DNA from: an uncultured Prevotella sp. | Lineage (GTDB): Bacteria; Bacteroidota; Bacteroidia; Bacteroidales; Bacteroidaceae | Reading direction: 5' to 3' | NCBI GenBank assembly: GCA_938018155.1 | Contig: CALIIG010000040.1 | Span: 1-27,121, forward strand | DNA: 27,121 nucleotides | Part shown: positions 21,626 through 27,121 of the stretch, piece by piece | Layout: every line of letters starts with the position of its first letter | Numbering within the stretch: position 1 is the first letter of the stretch | Notes under the pieces: model-generated | Database searches by the model: none | Told to the model about the DNA's origin: nothing | What the model saw: the letters and a program-made list of their open reading frames with translations, nothing else | Made by a program: the position numbers and the translations under genes

Positions 21626-24600
21626 TTATTGGTTTGTTTTTTCGTCAATCCATTTTCTTGCGTTCACAAAGGCTTCTATCCAGGGTGTTATTTCGTCATG
21701 CTTACGGTCGGCAGGGTACCACGCGTTCTGCCAGGGGAAGACAGCTCTCTCGGGGTGAGGCATCATGGCCAGGTGGCGACCGTCTTCCGAACATATCGCA
21801 GCCGCATTGTAATCGCTGCCATTCGGGTTGCCGGGATATTCAGCATAGCTGTATTTTGCCACAATATTATAGCGGTCTTCGTGCTCTGGTAGTGAGAAAC
21901 GGCCTTCGCCATGTGCTACCCATATACCTAATTTGCTACCGGCCAGACTGCCTAACATAATGCTCTTGTTGGCAGGAATGGTAAGCCCTAAGAACTGACT
22001 CTCAAACTTTTTGCTGGCATTATGCAACAGGTGTGCACGGTGTTCATGTTCCGGGTTAATCAGGTTCAGCTCAACCATCAGCTGGCATCCGTTGCAAATG
22101 CCGAGGCTTAGTGTGTCTTTTCGCGCATAGAACTTGTCGAGAGCCTCCTTGGCTTTCGGGTTGTAAAGGAAGGCACCAGCCCATCCTTTGGCCGAACCGA
22201 GCACGTCAGAATTGGAGAATCCGCCGCAGAATACAATCATATTGACTTCCTCCAGCGTCTCACGCCCACTGATTAAATCGGTCATTGTCACATCCTTTAC
22301 ATTAAAACCGGCCAGCCACAGCGTGTAAGCCATCTCACGATCACCGTTAGTTCCTTTTTCGCGTATGATGGCAGCACACGGACGTTTTGTGCTTATGCCG
22401 TCCTCTTTCTTCCAGCGGTCAGCATTCAAATCGTAGCTTTCGAGCGTGCCTTTGAACGACGGGTTGAAGTGAATATCCAGTGGTTGCTTTTTATAATTGG
22501 TGTAACGCTTCTGCGCCATGCCGTTCATGCTCTGGCGACGGTCGAGTAAATATGAGGTCTTATACCAGGTATCGCGCAGCGTGTCAATGTCAAAGTCGTG
22601 TTTAAAATCGTCTTTTACCACCGTGATGGTGCGCTTATTGGGGGTTGGGTATGCTATCTTGGCATAGCCAATACCGTTGTCGTCCAAGTATTTTCTGACG
22701 TCTTTCTTCCGTCTGTCCGACACCTGGATAACTACACCGGGGTTTTCAGCAAACAACATTTTTACAATATCGTCATCCTCCTGCATAATATCGTGCAGGT
22801 TTACGTGCATGCCTCCCGTGGTGTTGGCGAAAGTCATCTCGAGCAATGCTGTAATAAGTCCGCCGGCTGATATGTCATGTCCCGCCATAATCCAGCCTTT
22901 TTGTATAAGCTCTTGTATGGCATTGAAACAATCGGCAAAGTATTCAGGGCTCTTTACCGTAGGCACATCGCTGCCAATTTTGCCTAATGTCTGTGCAAAA
23001 GCCGAGCCTCCAAGACGTTGCTTGTCAAAGCTAAAGTCGATAAAATACAGGCTCGAGTCCTTGTCGTTTACCATTACCGGACTAACCACCTTTCTAATAT
23101 CGCTTACCTCTGCGCCCGAAGTGACGATTACTGTACCCGGTGCAATAACCTTCTTGCCATCGGGATATTGCTGGCTTAGCGACAGCGAGTCTTTGCCCGT
23201 AGGCACATTTAATCGCAGGCTGCAACAGAAATCGCTCAATGCCTGCACCGCATTGTAAAGGCGTGCATCCTCTCCTTTCTGGCTTCTGCAAGGCCACATC
23301 CAGTTCGCGCTGAGGTTAATGTTCTCTATGGCACAGGGGTGAGCCTGATCGGTTGCGATGGGAGCCCATACAATATTGGTCAGACTTTCGGCCACAGAAA
23401 GCACACTTCCCGCTGCGGCATCGGCCATACCGGCCTGTGGTGCGTGGCCAAGGGCGGTGGCAATACCCTTTACACCACGATAGTCGAGGGCAACAACGCC
23501 GCAGTCGGACAACGGCAACTGTATCTGTCCCTGCGTTTGTTGGCGTGCCACTTTGCCTGTAACCGACCGGTCTGCCTTGTTTGTCAGCCAGTCTTTGCAG
23601 GCTACGGCTTCAAGCTGCAGCACGTCTTCAAGATAGCTGTCAAGTTTATCGGTGGTGTAAGTAACGCCTTCGTAATGGTGCTCTACGGTTACATCGTTCA
23701 TCACTGTTTTTGGCGAGTGCCCGAACATCTGCGCTACATCCAGGTCGAAAGGCCTTTCACCGTCGGCCTGAACAAAGCTGAAGTGAGCGTCTCCAGTGGT
23801 TTTCCCCACAACGTACATGGGCGCACGTTCGCGCTCTGCAATCCTTTTTACGTGGTCAAGATGCTGTTCATCAATGAGAAGACCCATGCGTTCCTGACTC
23901 TCGTTGGCAATAATTTCCCTGGCGCTTAAGGTTTTATCGCCTATGGGGAGCCTTGTCATGTCAATCTTTCCTCCGCATTCCTCCACCAGTTCCGACAGGC
24001 AATTCAGGTGGCCTGCCGAGCCATGGTCGTGGATGGACACTACGGGGTTGGTATCTTCCTCTACCAAAGCCCTGACAAGATTGTAGGCACGCTTCTGCAT
24101 TTCAGGGTTAGCGCGCTGCACGGCATTGAGTTCTATGCCATTGCTATAGCGGCCGGTGTCAACCGACGACACGCTGCCGCCACCCAAACCTATACGGTAA
24201 TTGTCGCCGCCTACGACGACAACATCGTTGCCCGTTTGCGGTTCCTTCTTCAAACAATCGCGTTTTTTGCCATAGCCTACGCCGCCGGCCAGCATAATTA
24301 CCTTGTCATAGCCGTATACTTCGCCTGCCGGTTCGTCGTCAACAGGGGTGCCGTCGGGTAGCGTTGCCGTATCGCCCGCCGTGGTTTTATATTCAAAGGT
24401 GAGCAGCGAACCGGTGATAAGGGGCTGCCCAAACTTGTTACCGAAGTCGGAAGCACCGTTTGAAGCCTTTATCAATATGTCTTCAGGGCTTTGGTATAAC
24501 CATTTACGGGCGTCGATTTTCTGCTCCCATGGGCGACCCTTGCTTTCAGAATCACCCTTCGTTTCAGTCGAAAGGGTCGACGTAGTATTGAGGCGGGGGT

Positions 24601-25474
24601 AGCTCGTCATATACACAGCCGTGCCGGCAATAGGCCATGAGCCTGTTCCTCCGCCCATGCGGTCGCGAATCTCGCCGCCCGTTCCCGTTGCGGCTCCGTT
24701 GAAGGGTTCGACGGTGGTAGGGAAGTTATGTGTTTCGGCTTTCAGCGAAATAACGCTCTCAATGGGCTTTACACGGAACCAGTCGCTGGTGCTTTGGTCA
24801 GCAGGTGCAAACTGTTCAATGGCAGGTCCCTGAGCAAAAGCCACGTTGTCCTTGTAGGCAGAAAGAATCTTTCCCGGGTGTTCCTTTGTGGTTTTCTTAA
24901 TGAGAGCAAAGAGGCTCGAAGCGCGTTCCTTGCCATCTATAATAAAGGTGCCGCCAAAAATCTTATGCCGGCAGTGTTCCGAATTGATTTGAGCGAAGCC
25001 AAATATCTCCGAATCGGTGAGCGGACGACCGTTTTCACGCTCAATCTTATGCAGGTATTCTATTTCCTCGGGGCTTAGTGCCAGCCCCTCTTCCTCATTG
25101 AATTTCTCAATGTCACCGACGTGTTTAACAGGCTCCGGCTCGTGATTGATGGTGAAAATATGCTGGTCAAGACCGTTGTACATGCGCTGAAGCATACGGT
25201 CGTATTCTGCATTCAGGTTCTTTACGGGGAAGTATTCCTCTATACGCAAAATGCCATTGAGACTCATGTTTTGGGTAATCTCAACGGCATTTGTGCTCCA
25301 GGGGGTTATCATTTCGCGGCGCGGACCTATAAAAAAGCCTTCGAGCTTTTCCTCTTTTAAGGGGGTGGCGTCGCCGTAGAGCCAGCAAAGTTCCTGAATT
25401 TCCTGCTCACCGGGCTGATGATTAACTTCGGTAGCAATGATGTTCCCTCCGGAAGTTTGAAAGAAAAGAATCAT
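21626..25474 (-). CDS. purL: phosphoribosylformylglycinamidine synthase, large single-chain form
   Basis: The 1282-residue enzyme converts FGAR, glutamine and ATP to FGAM in purine synthesis, step four, in the cytosol. It is the fused type of proteobacteria and Bacteroidetes (E. coli 1295 residues). Visible parts are the N-terminal PurS-like domain (~1-150), the first AIRS-like half (DSEIFGFAQINSEHCRHK; KAETHNFPTTVEPFNGAATGTGGEIRDRMGGGTGSWPIAG), the second half (DCGVVALDYRGVKGIATALGHAP; GKDSLSLSQQYP; AGHDISAGGLITALLEM), and a C-terminal class I glutaminase with nucleophile Cys1127 in GICNGCQ and His1240/Glu1242 in MMPHPERAVFPW. The start MILFFQTSGG matches Bacteroidales PurL. A -7 box lies 45 bases upstream. 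Confidence 0.97.
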   Translation of the reverse strand: MILFFQTSGGNIIATEVNHQPGEQEIQELCWLYGDATPLKEEKLEGFFIGPRREMITPWSTNAVEITQNMSLNGILRIEEYFPVKNLNAEYDRMLQRMYNGLDQHIFTINHEPEPVKHVGDIEKFNEEEGLALSPEEIEYLHKIERENGRPLTDSEIFGFAQINSEHCRHKIFGGTFIIDGKERASSLFALIKKTTKEHPGKILSAYKDNVAFAQGPAIEQFAPADQSTSDWFRVKPIESVISLKAETHNFPTTVEPFNGAATGTGGEIRDRMGGGTGSWPIAGTAVYMTSYPRLNTTSTLSTETKGDSESKGRPWEQKIDARKWLYQSPEDILIKASNGASDFGNKFGQPLITGSLLTFEYKTTAGDTATLPDGTPVDDEPAGEVYGYDKVIMLAGGVGYGKKRDCLKKEPQTGNDVVVVGGDNYRIGLGGGSVSSVDTGRYSNGIELNAVQRANPEMQKRAYNLVRALVEEDTNPVVSIHDHGSAGHLNCLSELVEECGGKIDMTRLPIGDKTLSAREIIANESQERMGLLIDEQHLDHVKRIAERERAPMYVVGKTTGDAHFSFVQADGERPFDLDVAQMFGHSPKTVMNDVTVEHHYEGVTYTTDKLDSYLEDVLQLEAVACKDWLTNKADRSVTGKVARQQTQGQIQLPLSDCGVVALDYRGVKGIATALGHAPQAGMADAAAGSVLSVAESLTNIVWAPIATDQAHPCAIENINLSANWMWPCRSQKGEDARLYNAVQALSDFCCSLRLNVPTGKDSLSLSQQYPDGKKVIAPGTVIVTSGAEVSDIRKVVSPVMVNDKDSSLYFIDFSFDKQRLGGSAFAQTLGKIGSDVPTVKSPEYFADCFNAIQELIQKGWIMAGHDISAGGLITALLEMTFANTTGGMHVNLHDIMQEDDDIVKMLFAENPGVVIQVSDRRKKDVRKYLDDNGIGYAKIAYPTPNKRTITVVKDDFKHDFDIDTLRDTWYKTSYLLDRRQSMNGMAQKRYTNYKKQPLDIHFNPSFKGTLESYDLNADRWKKEDGISTKRPCAAIIREKGTNGDREMAYTLWLAGFNVKDVTMTDLISGRETLEEVNMIVFCGGFSNSDVLGSAKGWAGAFLYNPKAKEALDKFYARKDTLSLGICNGCQLMVELNLINPEHEHRAHLLHNASKKFESQFLGLTIPANKSIMLGSLAGSKLGIWVAHGEGRFSLPEHEDRYNIVAKYSYAEYPGNPNGSDYNAAAICSEDGRHLAMMPHPERAVFPWQNAWYPADRKHDEITPWIEAFVNARKWIDEKTNQ

Positions 25475-25518
25475 AAGTGATTTTGTTTAATGGTGTGTAC
25501 GTTATATAAACGATATTG

Positions 25519-25526
25519 CAAAGATA
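25519..25526 (-). promoter_or_regulatory. predicted -7 promoter box for purL
   Basis: On the minus strand this reads TATCTTTG, a full match to TAnnTTTG, giving a leader of about 40 bases. No clear -33 box is seen. The 327-base gap 25475-25801 otherwise holds only the promoter of the OmpA-family gene and an imperfect TTTACAC/GTGTAA inverted repeat near 25585-25608. I see no PurR-type or riboswitch structure in it. Confidence 0.55.
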
Positions 25527-25717
25527 GCACAAAACGATGGAAAGCAGAAGCTATATGCCAACTTTTTTCGCGTTTGTAAAACTACTTTACACATCGTTTG
25601 CGGTGTAACCGTAGCCTGCTGATAGGGTATACACTGATGAATAAAGAAGCTTTTAATAGTCTTAAATTCAGGCATTTGTAGTTAAAATTACCTAAACCCC
25701 GTCAGCTTTTAAGGCTC

Positions 25718-25741
25718 TTTGTCGTCATAATGCTAAATTTG
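25718..25741 (+). promoter_or_regulatory. predicted promoter of the OmpA-family lipoprotein gene
   Basis: TAAATTTG at 25734-25741 matches TAnnTTTG, with TTTG at 25718-25721, 12 bases upstream. The expected start point is near 25747, giving a leader of ~55 bases. It overlaps an in-frame ATG at 25730, which therefore cannot be the translation start of this transcript. Confidence 0.6.
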
Positions 25742-25801
25742 CAACAGGAGGCTATTGCAGGAAGCCTTTTCAAAATAATATTAACTAAAACGGAATATAA
25801 T

Positions 25802-26653
25802 ATGAAAAAGAGTATTTTAACGCTAACCCTGGCAGCAGGTTTAATCATGATTTCGAGCTGTGCCAGCAAGAAAGACTTGCAGAATTGCCAGAATGAGAAC
25901 CGCGAACTCACCACAAACTACCAGACTGCTAAGGAGCAGCTGGCTGCCTCACAAGCTAAAGTTTCGGCCCTTCAGGACCAGCTTGCACAGCAAAAACGCG
26001 ATTATGCTTCGCTGCAAAGCAGCTTGGACAAGAGCCTTATCAACGCCAACTCGAACAATATTAATATATCAAAGTTGGTTGATCAAATCAACGAGTCGAA
26101 CAAATACATACGTCATTTGGTTGAGGTAAAGACGAAAAGCGACTCGCTGAACATGGTTTTGACGAACAATCTTACCCGTAGTTTGAGCAAGGAAGAGATG
26201 AAAGAGGTTGATGTGCAGGTGCTCAAGGGCGTAGTTTATATTTCATTAGCCGATAACATGCTGTATAAAAGCGGCAGCTATGAAATAAATGACCGCGCAG
26301 AAGAAACCTTAAGTAAGATTGCGAAAATTATTACCGACTACAAGGATTACGATGTCCTCGTAGAGGGAAATACCGATGATGTGCCCGTAAATACGACCGC
26401 AGCATCAATGAAGAACATCCGCAACAACTGGGACCTCTCATGTTTGCGTGCTTCCTCGGTGGTGCAGTATCTGATCAGTAACTTCGGCGTGGCTCCGAAA
26501 CGACTGACTGCAGGCGGCCGCGGCGAGTTTAATCCGCTTGTAAATAACGATACCGAGCTGGGCAAACAGCGTAACCGTCGTACGCAGATTATTATTACAC
26601 CGAAACTCGACCAGTTTATGGACCTTATCGACAAAGCCCCTGAAGAGAAGTAG
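25802..26653 (+). CDS. OmpA-family lipoprotein with coiled-coil stalk
   Basis: The 283-residue protein is probably anchored in the outer membrane and bound to peptidoglycan. The lipobox is MISSC with Cys20. Residues ~25-100 are rich in Gln, Glu, Lys and Leu in heptad-like order (LQNCQNENRELTTNYQTAKEQLAASQAKVSALQDQL) and should form a coiled coil. The OmpA C-terminal domain covers ~155-270 (VYISLADNMLYKSGSYEINDRAEETL; VEGNTDDVPVN; NWDLSCLRASSVVQYLISNFGV; RLTAGGRGEFNPLVNND; RNRRTQIII), with the NTDD and R-RRT segments that contact diaminopimelate in this family. ATG at 25802 gives a normal signal peptide; an upstream in-frame ATG adds 24 unlikely residues and overlaps the promoter. Transcribed alone and followed by a strong terminator. 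Confidence 0.92.
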   Translation: MKKSILTLTLAAGLIMISSCASKKDLQNCQNENRELTTNYQTAKEQLAASQAKVSALQDQLAQQKRDYASLQSSLDKSLINANSNNINISKLVDQINESNKYIRHLVEVKTKSDSLNMVLTNNLTRSLSKEEMKEVDVQVLKGVVYISLADNMLYKSGSYEINDRAEETLSKIAKIITDYKDYDVLVEGNTDDVPVNTTAASMKNIRNNWDLSCLRASSVVQYLISNFGVAPKRLTAGGRGEFNPLVNNDTELGKQRNRRTQIIITPKLDQFMDLIDKAPEEK

Positions 26654-26680
26654 GACGTAACCATTTATAACCATAATATA

Positions 26681-26721
26681 AACGGGCTCCGTAAGCAGTA
26701 TTGATGCTTACGGAGCCCGTT
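26681..26721 (+). terminator. intrinsic terminator of the OmpA-family gene
   Basis: A perfect 17-bp inverted repeat, 26681-26697 with 26705-26721 (AACGGGCTCCGTAAGCA and its complement), with a seven-base loop, followed by TGCTTTGT. It begins 27 bases after the stop codon. The A-rich 5' side also allows function on the other strand. Confidence 0.88.
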
Positions 26722-26804
26722 TGCTTTGTATTGTATGGCGGGTTGCGGGCTGAAGTTGCCGGCCTTTCGACCTGTAGCTGAACAGATACAGGCGTAATGC
26801 TCAC

Positions 26805-26891
26805 TGTCCGACGGCCGTCAGCAGCGCGTACGGCGGCCGTCGGACAATGGGTATGACGGCCGTCAACAACGCTGCTGACGGCCGTCGAACG
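26805..26891. repeat. palindromic repeat element, copy 2
   Basis: Second copy of the 87-base element at 584-670, same orientation, 75 of 87 identical. Hairpins form at 26806-26819 with 26832-26845 and at 26855-26864 with 26877-26886. Several differences from copy 1 are paired changes that keep or restore base pairing. It lies between the OmpA-family terminator and the promoter of the last gene. The rest of the 26654-26971 gap holds no gene that I can support. Confidence 0.85.
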
Positions 26892-26920
26892 ACAGACAAA
26901 AAACCGTAACAAGCAAATGG

Positions 26921-26944
26921 TTTGGTTTAAATTAGCTAACTTTG
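26921..26944 (+). promoter_or_regulatory. predicted promoter of the last gene
   Basis: TAACTTTG at 26937-26944 matches TAnnTTTG, with TTTG at 26921-26924, 12 bases upstream. The leader to the ATG at 26972 would be about 20-25 bases. Confidence 0.6.
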
Positions 26945-26971
26945 CAGGCATAACGACAGGTAAAAACAGGC

Positions 26972-27121
26972 ATGAGGAAGATAGTTCTATTCGCGCTCTG
27001 CTCTCTCTTTACATGCTGTACCCGTGCACAGATGCACGCATACAGTACGAATTTTATATTTTCGGAGACTAATTTTGCAGACACCATCCCCATAGAAATG
27101 GTTGACGGGCAAATACTTTTT
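26972..27121 (+). CDS. exported protein, probable retropepsin-like aspartic protease (partial)
   Basis: Fifty codons are visible before the window ends, with no stop. The first 20 residues (MRKIVLFALCSLFTCCTRAQ) look like a signal peptide cut after Arg-Ala or Ala-Gln; two adjacent Cys are present but in a poor lipobox. The segment TIPIEMVDGQILF at ~38-50 resembles the first strand of exported retropepsin-like aspartic proteases of Bacteroidetes, where an FLLDTGA active-site motif follows shortly. That motif lies outside the window, so the assignment is tentative; exported protein of unknown function is the safe call. Confidence 0.55.
   Translation, partial: MRKIVLFALCSLFTCCTRAQMHAYSTNFIFSETNFADTIPIEMVDGQILF

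Noticed and set aside
21577..21648. N-terminal extension of the first chromate-transporter gene into purL
   Set aside because: The added 24 residues are Lys-rich and unlike the family N-terminus, and would be encoded over the purL end; the internal ATG gives the usual start.
25585..25608. TTTACAC/GTGTAA inverted repeat with a CGTTTGC half-site upstream of purL
   Set aside because: Only 6-7 bases per arm and only half of the GCAAACGTTTGC palindrome, so not convincing as an operator.
25730..25801. Upstream ATG of the OmpA-family gene
   Set aside because: It overlaps the predicted -7 box and would bury the lipoprotein signal peptide behind 24 residues.

Overview
The window looks like a chromosomal segment of a Bacteroidetes bacterium, most likely a Prevotella-type member of the Bacteroidales. 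The reasons are SusC/SusD-type outer-membrane genes, Bacteroidetes lipoboxes, TAnnTTTG-type -7 promoter boxes, no clear Shine-Dalgarno sequences, a C-terminal type IX-secretion-like tail on the amylase, and a large single-chain PurL. The genus is an inference from style; no rRNA gene is present to confirm it.

Left edge (1-786): GGAGTTAAG-type repeats with a 38-bp inverted repeat, a small GNAT-like acetyltransferase, and the first of two copies of a palindromic repeat element. Minus strand 787-10518: a five-gene starch-binding and uptake operon, susC-susD-susE-susF-alpha-amylase. Divergently on the plus strand, 10846-13215: a LacI-family regulator and an MFS sugar transporter. After a 508-bp intergenic region (22-bp tandem repeats, a terminator, a promoter and a LacI-type operator) comes a plus-strand operon at 13724-20354: a DPE2-like 4-alpha-glucanotransferase, an exported type I pullulanase and an exported SusA-like GH13 enzyme. 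Right part on the minus strand: PurL (21626-25474), followed downstream by two short-chain chromate-transporter genes. The right end has, on the plus strand, an OmpA-family lipoprotein, a strong terminator, the second palindromic repeat and the start of a probable aspartic-protease gene.

The central ~20 kb reads as one starch/maltodextrin regulon. Surface lipoproteins SusD/E/F hold starch, the secreted amylase cuts it, and SusC imports the oligosaccharides. The periplasmic pullulanase and SusA-like enzyme debranch and shorten them, the MFS protein carries maltose or small maltodextrins across the inner membrane, and the CBM20-GH77 enzyme processes them in the cytosol. Two near-identical palindromes, one in the susC/lacI divergent region and one ahead of the glucanotransferase, contain GCAAACGTTTGC. 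They tie both operons to the LacI-type regulator, where Bacteroides thetaiotaomicron uses SusR. No gene for the GH97 alpha-glucosidase SusB or for a SusG-type lipoprotein amylase is in the window.

I did not find an obviously new enzymatic or defence system. The least explained signals are non-coding: the two-copy palindromic element whose base changes preserve its two hairpins, the 38-bp inverted repeat at the left edge, the 22-bp tandem array behind the transporter gene, and hairpins in three of the four gaps of the sus operon.
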